DNA of 64,000 bases from CAUZFZ01 sp963579025 (GCA_963579025.1 CAUZFZ010000033.1:12100-76099), one strand, 5' to 3'; positions 50,982 through 61,479 are shown, numbered from the stretch's first letter. Notes: generated from the sequence alone by a model not told the origin. Numbers and translations: made by a program.

Positions 50982-53309
50982 ATGAGACTTCGAATCGAGA
51001 TCATCGTTCTGCTCTGTGCAGCTATTCATTCCGGCCATAGTTCGCTGGCGGAAGACTCGGCAAAGCCGTCGGTTGAATTCAATCGGGACGTGCGGCCGAT
51101 TCTGTCGGATGCCTGCTTCGCCTGTCATGGTCCAGATCAAGGCAAGCGTGAGGCGGACCTGCGGCTGGATACGAAGGCAGGTTTGGATCTCGCCCGAGAA
51201 GCGCGTGTCATCCCGGCGGAAGTGGGCGACGTCAGCGAACTCGTCCGCCGCATTACGTCCGGCGATCCCGACGAACGCATGCCTCCACCGGGTTCCGGGC
51301 GGGAACTCTCACCGCGACAGATCGACGTTCTTCGTCGCTGGGTCGCGCAGGGAGCACTCTGGCAGAAACACTGGGCCTACATTGTCCCCGCACGAGTTGA
51401 CCCGCCTGGCGGTCCGACTGTCGGCAGCGTGGTGGACCGGTTCCTGTCCGCCAGGGCTCAGCGTGAGGGATTGCCGCTCGCCCCATCGGCGGACCGTGCG
51501 ACGCTGATCCGTCGCCTTTCGCTCGATGTTGTCGGCCTGCCGCCGACTCCGCAGGAAGTCGAGGAGTTCCTGGACGACACGTCACCTGAGGCCTACTCAA
51601 AAGTTGTTGACCGGCTGCTGGCATCGAAGCATTACGGCGAACGGATGGCGCTCTCCTGGCTGGACCTGGTGCGATTTGCCGATTCCGTCGGCTACCACAA
51701 AGACTCACATCGCAACATCTGGCTGTATCGCGACTACGTCATCGACAGCTTTAACGAGAACATGCCGTTCGACCAGTTCGTCATCGAGCAGCTTGCCGGC
51801 GACCTTCTCGAGGGTTCGAAGTTCGAGCAGTACTGGTGGAAGGTCGCCTCGGGTTTCAACCGGATGAACCAGACGACCAGCGAAGGCGGAGCTCAGGCAA
51901 AAGAGTACCTCGCGAAGTATGCGGCGGACCGTGTCCGCAACACTGCGGCAATCTTCCTCGGTTCAACTGTGGGCTGTGCCGAGTGTCACGACCATAAGTA
52001 TGACCCGTTCACAACCATGGACTTCTACAGCTTTGAAGCCTTCTTCGCTGATCTGCAGGAACGCGGAGTGGGACATCCGGGCGAAACGTCCGTTCCGTCG
52101 CGGCAACAGCTCGAACAGTGGAAGCAGCTTGAAACGGAACTCGTGTCACTGCGCGCCGACGATCCCGATAGCGATCGGATAAAGAAAGTTGAGGCCGAAC
52201 TGAAGACGCTTACCGACGCGAAGTCGTGGCCGAAATCAGTCATCACGATTCCTGGCAAGCCGCGTGTGATGCGTGTTCTGCCGCGAGGCAACTGGCTGGA
52301 CGACTCCGGTCCGGAAGTCGTACCCGCCATTCCCGCGTTTCTGGGGTCACTCGATGTTGAAGGGCGAGCCACACGGGTGGACCTCGCGAAGTGGATCAGC
52401 AGCAAGGGCAACCCGCTGACGGCGCGCGTGTTTGTTAACCGCTTGTGGAAGTTGTTCTTCGGTCAGGGCCTGAGTCGAACTCTTGACGATGTGGGCTCGC
52501 AGGGACAGTGGCCAACGCATCCAGAGTTACTCGACTGGCTCGCTGTGGAGTTTATGGACAGCGGCTGGGACGTGAGGCACATGGTCAGGCTGATCGTCAC
52601 GACGGATGCCTATCGTCGCAGTTCCGAGTCGACAGCCGTGCAACGCGAACGCGACTTGGAGAATCAATTCTTTGCCAGGCAGGCAAGCTATCGTCTTGAT
52701 GCTGAGCTCGTCCGGGACAATGCATTGGCCATCGGCGGATTGTTGTCTCGAAAAATCGGCGGACGCAGCGTCAAACCGTATCAGCCGGCGAATTACTGGT
52801 TCCGTCTCTACAAAGACGGAAACTACAAGCAGGATCACGGCGAAGACCTGTATCGACGCGGGCTGTACACGTACTGGCGACGCAGTTACTGGCATCCAAG
52901 CCTGCAGGCATTTGACGCTCCGGCGAGAGAAGAGTGCGTGGCGGAACGTCCCATCTCGAACACACCGCAGCAGTCACTTGTACTGTTGAATGATCCGACC
53001 TACGTCGAAGCCGCGCGAGTGTTTGCCACGAAGCTGATCATCGACGGCGGATCGACAGCACTGGATCGACTGTCACTCGCGTTCCGCACGGCTGTTTCGC
53101 GTGAACCGTCCGCGATGGAAGTCGCGGCGCTGACGCGGTTCGCTGATCAACAGCTTTCGCGTTACTCAACCGATGAAACGGCAGCGAAAGCGCTCGTGGC
53201 GGTCGGTGAGCATCCGCAACCAGATGGCATCTCGGTAGCCGAGTTGGCGGCGTGGACGTCGGTCGCAAGAGTCATTCTGAACCTGCACGAAACGATTACA
53301 CGGAACTGA
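50982..53309 (+). CDS. PSCyt1-DUF1549-DUF1553 secreted cytochrome-like protein
   Basis: The 775-residue protein has the complete planctomycete layout: signal peptide (1-24), PSCyt1 with the haem-type motif ACFACHGPD and the RMPPPGSG segment, DUF1549 (LIRRLSLDVVGLPPTPQEV) with CAECHDHKYDPF, and DUF1553 (ARVFVNRLWKLFFGQGLSRT). GAGGA lies eight bases before the ATG. It is followed three bases later by a DUF1501 gene, the classical pair of unknown function. Confidence 0.93.
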   Translation: MRLRIEIIVLLCAAIHSGHSSLAEDSAKPSVEFNRDVRPILSDACFACHGPDQGKREADLRLDTKAGLDLAREARVIPAEVGDVSELVRRITSGDPDERMPPPGSGRELSPRQIDVLRRWVAQGALWQKHWAYIVPARVDPPGGPTVGSVVDRFLSARAQREGLPLAPSADRATLIRRLSLDVVGLPPTPQEVEEFLDDTSPEAYSKVVDRLLASKHYGERMALSWLDLVRFADSVGYHKDSHRNIWLYRDYVIDSFNENMPFDQFVIEQLAGDLLEGSKFEQYWWKVASGFNRMNQTTSEGGAQAKEYLAKYAADRVRNTAAIFLGSTVGCAECHDHKYDPFTTMDFYSFEAFFADLQERGVGHPGETSVPSRQQLEQWKQLETELVSLRADDPDSDRIKKVEAELKTLTDAKSWPKSVITIPGKPRVMRVLPRGNWLDDSGPEVVPAIPAFLGSLDVEGRATRVDLAKWISSKGNPLTARVFVNRLWKLFFGQGLSRTLDDVGSQGQWPTHPELLDWLAVEFMDSGWDVRHMVRLIVTTDAYRRSSESTAVQRERDLENQFFARQASYRLDAELVRDNALAIGGLLSRKIGGRSVKPYQPANYWFRLYKDGNYKQDHGEDLYRRGLYTYWRRSYWHPSLQAFDAPAREECVAERPISNTPQQSLVLLNDPTYVEAARVFATKLIIDGGSTALDRLSLAFRTAVSREPSAMEVAALTRFADQQLSRYSTDETAAKALVAVGEHPQPDGISVAELAAWTSVARVILNLHETITRN

Positions 53310-53312
53310 ATC

Positions 53313-54719
53313 ATGTTGACTGAACACAGTCTGCTACAGGCACGGCGTTCGTTTCTCGGTAAGTCCGCGTGTGGGCTCGGTGTGACTGCTCTGGCATCGC
53401 TGATGTCGGATGACGCGACACGCGCGGAAGGTGCCTCAGCTGTCAGGACGCGACAGACCGCTCCGAAAGCGAAGCGCGTGATCTTCCTCTACATGGCCGG
53501 AGGACCATCGCATCTTGAGACGTTCGACTATAAGCCCAAGCTGGCCGAACTCGGCGGGCAACCGATGCCCGAGTCGTTTACCAAAGGCCAGCCCATCGCT
53601 CAGTTGCAGGGGAAGAAACTGACGTGCATGGCGCCGCAGCACAGATTCCGGAAGTATGGCGAATCCGGACTCGAGATGAGCATGGTGTTCCCGCATCTGG
53701 GCGAAGTCGCGGATGAACTGTGCGTTCTCAACTCGCTGAGAACGGAGGCTATTAACCACGATCCGGCTCACACGTTCATGAATACCGGAACGTCGATCAG
53801 CGGACGTCCGGCCATGGGCTCGTGGCTGATGTACGGACTGGGCCGCGAATCGGACGATCTGCCGGGCTTCATCGTGATGACGTCAACCGGCGGCGGTCAG
53901 AATCAGCCCATTGCATCGCGGCAATGGCACAGTGGCTTCCTGCCGGGGCAGCATCAGGGTGTGCATTTCAATTCGAGTGGAGACCCAGTGCTGTATGTGC
54001 GCAATCCCGCGGGAATCACAGCCGACGACCAACGTGGAACGATCGACGTCATCACGCAATTGAATCAGCAGCGGGCAAAGATTGTTGAGGACCCTGAGAT
54101 CGCGACGCGTATCCGTCAGTACGAACTGGCGTTCCGGATGCAGTCGAGCGTTCCGGCTCTGATGGATCTGTCGGACGAAACCCAGGCCACGCTGGATTCG
54201 TACGGCACAAAGGGAGCGGACGGGACGTTTGGTGGCAACTGCCTGCTGGCCCGGAGACTCGCCGAACGTGGAGTGCGCTTCATTCAGCTCTATCACCGCG
54301 GGTGGGATCATCACGGCGGGATTAAGAATGGAATCGTGCAGACGGCGAAGTACGTCGACCAGGGAATGGCAGCGCTGATCAAAGACCTCAAGCAGCGAGG
54401 CCTGCTGGAGGACACGCTGGTCATCTGGGGCGGCGAGTTTGGCCGCACTCCGATGGCTCAGGGATCAGGACGTGATCATCACATGAAGGGCTTCTCGATG
54501 TGGATGGCCGGCGGTGGCGTCAAAGGCGGCATGAAGTACGGAGCCACCGACGAACTGGGTTACAACGCCGCGGAGAACATTGTCGAAGTGCATGACCTGC
54601 ACGCCACGATGCTGCATCTGCTGGGACTCAACCACGAACGCCTGACGTACCGGTTCCGTGGCCGCGACTTCCGATTGACGGACGTCGCCGGCCACGTTGT
54701 TAATCCAATCCTCGCGTGA
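53313..54719 (+). CDS. DUF1501 family exported protein
   Basis: The 468-residue protein has a Tat-like leader (ARRSFLGKSACGLGVTALA) and the DUF1501 motifs FLYMAGGPSHLETFDYKP, LYHRGWDHHGG and WGGEFGRTPMAQGSGRDHH. It starts three bases after the stop of the PSCyt1-DUF1549-DUF1553 gene, the usual operon. The alkaline phosphatase-like fold is established for the family clan; the substrate is not. Its stop lies 16 bases from the stop of the convergent giant gene. Confidence 0.93.
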   Translation: MLTEHSLLQARRSFLGKSACGLGVTALASLMSDDATRAEGASAVRTRQTAPKAKRVIFLYMAGGPSHLETFDYKPKLAELGGQPMPESFTKGQPIAQLQGKKLTCMAPQHRFRKYGESGLEMSMVFPHLGEVADELCVLNSLRTEAINHDPAHTFMNTGTSISGRPAMGSWLMYGLGRESDDLPGFIVMTSTGGGQNQPIASRQWHSGFLPGQHQGVHFNSSGDPVLYVRNPAGITADDQRGTIDVITQLNQQRAKIVEDPEIATRIRQYELAFRMQSSVPALMDLSDETQATLDSYGTKGADGTFGGNCLLARRLAERGVRFIQLYHRGWDHHGGIKNGIVQTAKYVDQGMAALIKDLKQRGLLEDTLVIWGGEFGRTPMAQGSGRDHHMKGFSMWMAGGGVKGGMKYGATDELGYNAAENIVEVHDLHATMLHLLGLNHERLTYRFRGRDFRLTDVAGHVVNPILA

Positions 54720-54735
54720 CCACCGATCAGGACTG

Positions 54736-57700
54736 TTATTCGTCCTCTTCCGCTGGCGTTTCGTCGCTGCCAGTAACCGTTCTAACCACCACGGCTGTGG
54801 CTCGTGACTTCGTTCCGTTGAACCGAGGCTGCCACGAACCGACGCTGATCTGCCCGTACAACTTCATGGCCGCGTTTCGTTGACCATCCAGCAGCAGCAT
54901 ATCGGCTCGTTCGATCAGGATGTCCGGGTTCGTCTGCTCACACGCAAACGCTTCCGAGAAGGCTCGGTCGGCATCCCCGATACGGCTGCGATCCCGCAAC
55001 GAACGACCAAGGGCCATCCATGCTGATGAATCATTAGGACTCGCCGCCACGGGAGTCGTCCAGTAATCCCACGCCAGTTCGGGTTCGCCCACAATCTCCA
55101 GGATGCGGGCAGCCGCGTGACATGCAGCCGTCTTGTCCGGATCAATCGATCGCCAGCGATCCGCCAGACGAATCACACGAGCGACCAGGTCGTCCGGAAT
55201 CGACTCTTCTGCGATGACGCGTGTCTGAGCGAACTCTTCCAGCCTCGCCAGAAGCGGACCGTACTCCTGCCGCAACTGCTCCAGGTTGATCATGTCAGGC
55301 AGATCGGCGAACTCCAGTTCGACGGCCTGCTCGTAGCGTCGCAGCGACTCATCTTCATCACCGAGCTGCGCCGCGATATCAGACGCCTGCCGCCACAGAC
55401 TCGCGATTCGCAGCCGCCGATCGTCCTGGAAGAGAGCCTGGAGACACTTTTCAGCCGTCGCCCAATCCTCGGCCTGTCGCGAGTAACTCAGACCGGCGAC
55501 GGCCACATACGGATGCTCGTCGAGGTCCAGATTCCCCATAGCCGACTCAAACAGAGACTGACCCAGATCCTGTTCGGAATTGCGGACACACTGAGCCGCC
55601 AGAGCAATCAACTCGATGGGCCGGTCCTTCGTCGCCAGCATCGCTCCGGCCTTCTTGACCAGCTTGCGCCAGACGGCGTTGTTCCCGAACTTCTCTTCAA
55701 ACGAAGTATGGATGTCGGCATCGAGCATCGGCGACAGACCGAAACTTGCCGCCGTATCCAGGAACTCTGCATACAGCTCCTGCGATTTTTCTGTGTGACC
55801 GGCAGCAAGTAGCCAGCGAATGCGAGCCAAACGTGCCTGTGAACTCAGACCGCGGTATTTCTCGAAACGAGCCGCTTCGGCAGCCAGCGGTGCAAGGTAA
55901 GCGGCATCGGTCACGCCATCTGTCGTAAAACGCTGAGCGACCGAATTCAGCAGTCGCCATCCAACGGCGGGAGACTCGATTTCCTGGATCATGGCGATCG
56001 CCCGACGGAACTCCGTTCGAATCTGCCCCTTGGATCGATCCTGCGTCGCCCGCCCGCTCACCCAGCGAGCAAGCACGTTATGCGCTCTCGCCAGCTTCAA
56101 CAGGAACGGAGATGAATGTTCCGGCATAACGAACTCACGATTCAGATCACGGTCGTGTTGCCAGTCGTACCACTGCACCAGAAAACTGCCGAGCGTACCC
56201 GGAGTTCCGTGAGTCACCGGTCCCTGATTCTGTGACGCGACCTCGTGAATCGGCGTCGAGTCCTGCGGATTCGCCGACGACAACAGTGTGGCGAAACCCG
56301 TCCGGGAATCTTCGCGTGCCACAAACCGTTGTTGGATGATCTGCCACATTGAAGCGGCGTCACGAGTTGCGAAGTAAGTCGCGATCATCTTCATCGCGTC
56401 GGCTTCGGGCAGCTTCGAATAGTCCGTTTCGCCGTCTCCGTTGACGTCCACGGCAACTGCGTACGACTCAGCCGAACGATACGGCAACGGAAGCACAACC
56501 AGTCCATCGGTCGACGGTGTCACGTTCGGAGCATCCGCCGCCTGGCGGACCAGTTTGAGTGACCGCGACTTGTCGCTCGCACCAGCGAACACAGTGATCG
56601 TGCCATCAGCACCGTACGAGACTCGCTGCAGCACCTTGTCATCAGCGAGATTAACCACGCGACGTTCCGTCAATCGTGACTCATCGTCAAAGACCAGGTC
56701 GACAGCCAGCCGCAGTTCGTCTGTGCCTTCACTCTTGTCGCGCATCGAAACGATTCGAATTGTGTGCCGGTCGACCAGTTCAATGTTCGCTCCAATGGCA
56801 AGATCATCGACCTGAGCAACGAGCCAGGGAATCAGGCTGTGCACAGCACGACGATGAAAGCGGCTGACCGAACGTTCGGCACCGATCATCAGATCGGGAT
56901 ACAGATGCCACAGCGTTTCGCCGTCGCACACCACTTGTTCGACGAGTCCGTCAGTCAGTCGCCGTTCGAACTTGTATCGACCCGCACCGTCGACGAGCAC
57001 TGTTACGTCGCCGACGCCGTTCCGGCCTGGAATGGTCACAGTTTCCCAGCCGCGTTTCCGCGACCGTTCAATCAGTTTCTTCGCCCGACGATCCACAGCG
57101 CCCCGCTTCACCGACACCTGGTCGGTTTCCGCTTCGAGCACAGCCAGCAGATCGGCAGTCGAGGACTCCATCCCGGGGGCGTAGCTGACCGGATCTCGCA
57201 GCACACTGGGCGGCAGAACGACCACCGGCACGGAACCGTTGTTGCCCGGTACCTGGACATACCGCACAGTCGGGACGGTCACGGGATCCAGGGCCATTCT
57301 CGTCGCCCCGGTAAGTGACAGTGTCGACTGGAGCGAGCGAACACTGCCACCGAGGATCAGATCATCGACTGCGTAGGACCGGGACAGCAACACGTCCTCT
57401 TGCCAGTCCTTCTGTTCTGACAGGAACTTCTTGATCTGCGGATGCGAGGCAAACAAACGGTTTTGACCGAACTCGCGACCCCAACTTCCGGAAACTCGAT
57501 ACGGCAGAGGCATCGTGAATACCGGGACCGAGGACAGTTCACCGTATGCCTTACCGTACGCCTTAGACTCAACGGACTGGCTCTGTGAGATGATCAGACT
57601 CAGCGGGTCTGAGAGTTCAAGCTCCGACAAATCTCCATCCGAGACGACTACCACCGCACGCAATCCAACTCCCAGATTAAAGGGACTGACGCCGTCCATG

Positions 57701-60700
57701 CTTGATGAATCGTCCACGGTAAACACAAACTTTTCCCTCGTTGGTCTACCAAACGTGTTCAAAAAGTATGACGAGAACCCTCTTCCATTCGCCCTTCGGC
57801 GAAGAGATTCATCCTCGAGTAATTGCCGACTGGACTCCGGGGCCGAGAAATTGAAGTTGGACAAATCTCTCATCGCAAACCGAGAACGCCACATAGCCCT
57901 GGCCTCGGGCTGCATGCGCCCGGCGAGCTCGTACTCCGCGATCCGATTGGCGAGCATTTCATCGCCAAAGCGCACAGTACCTCGGAGAGAATTGAGATTC
58001 GCGACCCCGGGACGCCGCCTCGTTCCCAAATCCCACAATTGAACCGCCCTCCGCGAAACGTCCCAGTTAGTGATGGCCCGACCGTCCTGAATACTGAGTA
58101 AGCGCGAGTCTGCCGACCAGACATTGATCCCGTAATCGTCAACATCAAGGACACCGTCGCCATTCATATCTTCGTCAAAATCAAGGACACCGTTTCCATT
58201 CACATCTTCCATCCACCCGAGCCCATTCCTGGAGTTGCGCCCGAACCGAGTGTTCTCACCCCACGTGAAATTTGCGGTGAATCGAGCATCAAAGGCCGCA
58301 AGGGCAGCCGAAACCTCTTTGCTACCGTCGCGAGGGAGCCACCCATCCACGGAGCGCTGGTGAGAGTTGAATCCGTCAATAATGGGCAATTCCATTAACG
58401 AAGGTGGCACGAAGCCCCAGTGGGTGCCGCCATACCACGATGCTGTCCCGTGCAACCCATCGCCGTCTGCAGGTTTGCCACGTGCGATCACGGATTCAAA
58501 CGTCGTCGACACGGCGTCTTCGCTGACTTCATTGAGCCGTGAAAGTTGCCGTTCCAGAGACGTGACCTTTTGCTCCTCCGCCTCAAACATTGCGGTCAAT
58601 CGCTCCAACTGGTCGACTCGTCCTTCCCGTTTACTCAAATCGAAATTCGCCCGAGCCACGTCACGCAACGCACGTTGCCGCTTGAGTGACTCCTGCACGA
58701 CCTCGATCGGGTCATCCGTCACCGGACCGGCCGGACCTGGTTCATAAACAACGTCGATCGTCGGCGGAGCCGGATACAGAGCCCAGTGATCCTTGCGGCC
58801 CCGGTCGATCGCGAATTGCTCGTACATGGCCTCATCTTCGAGTACCAGCAGCGAGGTGAACGGAGACATCACGTACATGGCCTTGCTGAGCGCGATGATG
58901 TCGTCCTTGTGCTTCTCTGCACCGGCTGCCACCAGTCGGTCGATTTCACGTCGAGCCCAGATACGCGGCAAGTAGCCCGCGTTCTCCGCAATGCCGTCGA
59001 CGTCCAGCGTCTGCTCGAATTCCTCACCGTCGATCATGCCGCGAATCGTGACCGACTGCGGCAGCTTTCCGGTCATCGGAATACGCGTGACCGCAGCGAT
59101 TTCCTGGCCGTGAGCGATGGTCTCTGCAAAGGACAACCACCGCGCGTTCTTCCGTTCGGACTTCGCACTGATTTCCAGCAGACGCGGCGCGTTCAATGTC
59201 GAAAGCAGTTCGAATGCGCGCCAGGCGACCTTTTCGTCCGGATTGATCTGCGTGAAGTGTCCGCCGGTCTTCCCGGCTGCCGACTTCATAAACGACTGCG
59301 CCCAACGCTTGCCGACGCCGACGCCGACATACTTTGCCCCCTTCGGCAATCGCTTCAGCAGATTCCTCTCGTCCCGTTCGCCAATGGCCGGAGTCGCAGA
59401 CCCGACGTGGACCAGCCATGACTCGACAGCGCCGTCACAGAACTCATCGCAACTCTGCAGAGCTGCACCGACATCAAGTGCCCCGACAAGATGCGACTCA
59501 TCCAGAAAGGCGACCGCTCGATCAATGTTTTTCCGTGAACATCGCACTGGCTTATTTCGGAAGGACTCACTGCGCGTGGCCGCCCGCACGATCGAGAACG
59601 TGTCATCGTGTTCGGCGTTCTCCAGCAGCGTGCGAATCACGTCCACCTGCACGCGAGCCACCAACGGATCTCGATCACCGGACGACTCGAACAGAAACAC
59701 CCAATTGCGTTTCGGACGATCCAAGTCACCGGTCAAATCCGGACGATACCGCAGCATCAAATACTGCATACCTTCGTGCTGCATGCTGGAGAAACGAACC
59801 GGTGACGGTTGTCGTCCGGAGTCGCGCTGTCGTCCCCTCTCCCCTGGGGGAGAGGGTGCCCGAAGGGCGGGAGAGGGGCCTTTGGCATCGCCCGCCGATT
59901 TCAGCTCGACAACCAGGTCCTTATCGAGTGCCGCGTTTTGCAGCTCACCTTCGAGTAGCAAGTCGCCGTCGTCCTCAGTTGCTTTCAGCAGATGCGACGG
60001 GCTGAACCACTGCTGCTTCGTTTCCGCAGTCGCTCCGCCGTCAACACGAATCTCGGTCGTCCAGTCACCGACGCTCTCCAGGCTGTGTCCCGCTGGGAAG
60101 CGATACAAAGTGCGGTCGTAGTCATTGGGCAGTCGCTGCGTGTAACTCAGAACGAGCCGCTTTTCCTGGCGGGCTTCCAGAGGAAACACACGCATCTTAA
60201 ACGTCGACCCATCGACCCATTCCAGTAGTGCCGGATCGCGTCGCGTGTGCCGAATCTGCTCGTAAACATTCCGGGCATGCTGACGCTCGGCCATGCCACC
60301 TTCCATCAGCTTCGGGCCGACGTACATGGCAAGTCGCGACAGTGATGCATCCGGCGGCAACGGAAAGTGAAACGTGCCTTCCTGCCGACTGAAGGTGTGA
60401 TTGAAGTAAGTCTGATCGATCGTCGTCCGCGCGAAGCCGTCCTGAATATGCACGTCTACATGGAACTTGCGCAGTGACAGGCGCATTTCCTGCCCGTTGG
60501 GATCAACCACGACAATCGATCCGCCAGCGTGTTCGCTGCGTGGGACCAGCACGGGCTCTGCCGCGGCCATCAACTCACGCGTCCACGACAACGCCTCCGA
60601 TGCGCGACGCGCGGCCACAATGCCACCATCGCGAGTCACCGGCTGAATTCGTTCATTCAGAGTGATTTCCTGTCCGGCCTTCAGTACCGACGCAACGCCG

Positions 60701-61479
60701 CTGACTCTCACTTTTCCCTGGGTCACCAGCACATTGGTCTCGTTATCTGCAGCACTCACGGCAAATTTCGTCCCGAGCGCCGTGACGGCTCGATCTGGTG
60801 TCTCGATCACAAACTTCCCGGCGTCTGCCAGCTCCGCCGGAATGACTTCCACAAAGACGTCACCCCGTGTCAGGCTCAGTCGCCGATTCGACACAATGGA
60901 GACCGACGTCTGCTCGTTGACGAACAGCACCGAGCCATCCGGCAACCGCACTCGCCGACGTTCGCGTTCACCCGTACTGATCGATTCGCCGATCTGAATT
61001 GCTTCAGCCGGCGGTGCTTCCGGTCGGCTGTACGCGACCAGCTTCGGTCCGACCTCTGTTGAGCCAGCATCCAGACGTGCCACGGTCTGCGGTTCGGCGA
61101 CAGCGACTTCCGTCTCCGTCTTTCGCGTGACCTGCATGACGCCAAGTGCCGCCAGCAGACAGGCACTCGTCGCGATGATCACCACCAGCGAAGAAGACCC
61201 GGTCGTTCGTTTCGTCGGCCGTCCGATCGCCTGCGACGTTTCGCTATTTCGTTTGCGCATGTCAGTTTCCTCCTGAACAGATGACCGACCGAGGTCGTGA
61301 TGGACTGTGTTCATAATCCGTCCCACTTCGTCTTCACTCAGCGGTTCGGCAGTCACGGCATCAAGCTGAGCGGCAATGTCCTCGTCGGACTGCAACCCCG
61401 TGCTGAAGCCATTCAAATGCCGCACCGCTTCCGTAATCCGGTTGCGGAGCCGTTCGTCGTTTTCATAAGGATCAGTCAT
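54736..61479 (-). CDS. Giant FecR-VIT-VWA-like-TPR membrane protein, probable anti-sigma partner
   Basis: The 2247-residue protein has a cytoplasmic anti-sigma-like N-terminus, one transmembrane helix (96-117), a FecR-like domain (about 160-280, RRVRLPDGSVLFVNEQT) and a VIT domain (about 320-450, IDQTYFNHTFSRQEGTFHFP). A degenerate VWA follows (WVFLFESSGDRD, MIDAS altered). The middle contains two calcium-loop-like repeats (DVNGNGVLDFDED, DMNGDGVLDVDDY, about 1090-1115) and a MIDAS-like DDSSSMDG. The C-terminal 350 residues carry TPR-like helices (AWMALGRSLRDRSRIGDADRAF). AAGGGGG precedes the ATG. The ECF sigma gene lies 294 bases upstream on the same strand. Residues about 533-548 come from an in-frame dispersed repeat. 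Confidence 0.82.
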   Translation of the reverse strand: MTDPYENDERLRNRITEAVRHLNGFSTGLQSDEDIAAQLDAVTAEPLSEDEVGRIMNTVHHDLGRSSVQEETDMRKRNSETSQAIGRPTKRTTGSSSLVVIIATSACLLAALGVMQVTRKTETEVAVAEPQTVARLDAGSTEVGPKLVAYSRPEAPPAEAIQIGESISTGERERRRVRLPDGSVLFVNEQTSVSIVSNRRLSLTRGDVFVEVIPAELADAGKFVIETPDRAVTALGTKFAVSAADNETNVLVTQGKVRVSGVASVLKAGQEITLNERIQPVTRDGGIVAARRASEALSWTRELMAAAEPVLVPRSEHAGGSIVVVDPNGQEMRLSLRKFHVDVHIQDGFARTTIDQTYFNHTFSRQEGTFHFPLPPDASLSRLAMYVGPKLMEGGMAERQHARNVYEQIRHTRRDPALLEWVDGSTFKMRVFPLEARQEKRLVLSYTQRLPNDYDRTLYRFPAGHSLESVGDWTTEIRVDGGATAETKQQWFSPSHLLKATEDDGDLLLEGELQNAALDKDLVVELKSAGDAKGPSPALRAPSPPGERGRQRDSGRQPSPVRFSSMQHEGMQYLMLRYRPDLTGDLDRPKRNWVFLFESSGDRDPLVARVQVDVIRTLLENAEHDDTFSIVRAATRSESFRNKPVRCSRKNIDRAVAFLDESHLVGALDVGAALQSCDEFCDGAVESWLVHVGSATPAIGERDERNLLKRLPKGAKYVGVGVGKRWAQSFMKSAAGKTGGHFTQINPDEKVAWRAFELLSTLNAPRLLEISAKSERKNARWLSFAETIAHGQEIAAVTRIPMTGKLPQSVTIRGMIDGEEFEQTLDVDGIAENAGYLPRIWARREIDRLVAAGAEKHKDDIIALSKAMYVMSPFTSLLVLEDEAMYEQFAIDRGRKDHWALYPAPPTIDVVYEPGPAGPVTDDPIEVVQESLKRQRALRDVARANFDLSKREGRVDQLERLTAMFEAEEQKVTSLERQLSRLNEVSEDAVSTTFESVIARGKPADGDGLHGTASWYGGTHWGFVPPSLMELPIIDGFNSHQRSVDGWLPRDGSKEVSAALAAFDARFTANFTWGENTRFGRNSRNGLGWMEDVNGNGVLDFDEDMNGDGVLDVDDYGINVWSADSRLLSIQDGRAITNWDVSRRAVQLWDLGTRRRPGVANLNSLRGTVRFGDEMLANRIAEYELAGRMQPEARAMWRSRFAMRDLSNFNFSAPESSRQLLEDESLRRRANGRGFSSYFLNTFGRPTREKFVFTVDDSSSMDGVSPFNLGVGLRAVVVVSDGDLSELELSDPLSLIISQSQSVESKAYGKAYGELSSVPVFTMPLPYRVSGSWGREFGQNRLFASHPQIKKFLSEQKDWQEDVLLSRSYAVDDLILGGSVRSLQSTLSLTGATRMALDPVTVPTVRYVQVPGNNGSVPVVVLPPSVLRDPVSYAPGMESSTADLLAVLEAETDQVSVKRGAVDRRAKKLIERSRKRGWETVTIPGRNGVGDVTVLVDGAGRYKFERRLTDGLVEQVVCDGETLWHLYPDLMIGAERSVSRFHRRAVHSLIPWLVAQVDDLAIGANIELVDRHTIRIVSMRDKSEGTDELRLAVDLVFDDESRLTERRVVNLADDKVLQRVSYGADGTITVFAGASDKSRSLKLVRQAADAPNVTPSTDGLVVLPLPYRSAESYAVAVDVNGDGETDYSKLPEADAMKMIATYFATRDAASMWQIIQQRFVAREDSRTGFATLLSSANPQDSTPIHEVASQNQGPVTHGTPGTLGSFLVQWYDWQHDRDLNREFVMPEHSSPFLLKLARAHNVLARWVSGRATQDRSKGQIRTEFRRAIAMIQEIESPAVGWRLLNSVAQRFTTDGVTDAAYLAPLAAEAARFEKYRGLSSQARLARIRWLLAAGHTEKSQELYAEFLDTAASFGLSPMLDADIHTSFEEKFGNNAVWRKLVKKAGAMLATKDRPIELIALAAQCVRNSEQDLGQSLFESAMGNLDLDEHPYVAVAGLSYSRQAEDWATAEKCLQALFQDDRRLRIASLWRQASDIAAQLGDEDESLRRYEQAVELEFADLPDMINLEQLRQEYGPLLARLEEFAQTRVIAEESIPDDLVARVIRLADRWRSIDPDKTAACHAAARILEIVGEPELAWDYWTTPVAASPNDSSAWMALGRSLRDRSRIGDADRAFSEAFACEQTNPDILIERADMLLLDGQRNAAMKLYGQISVGSWQPRFNGTKSRATAVVVRTVTGSDETPAEEDE
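59834..59879. repeat. Dispersed palindromic repeat inserted in frame in a coding sequence
   Basis: CCCCTCTCCC and GGGAGAGGGG flank an inner imperfect palindrome (CCTGGGGGAGAGG; GTGCCCGAAGGGC). On the minus strand it reads PSPALRAPSPPGERG in the frame of the giant gene. This is the known type of GC-rich intergenic palindrome, here without breaking the frame. Confidence 0.65.

Noticed and set aside
59117..60121. 334-codon plus-strand ORF
   Set aside because: It is antisense to the giant FecR-VIT gene and contains the translated dispersed repeat.
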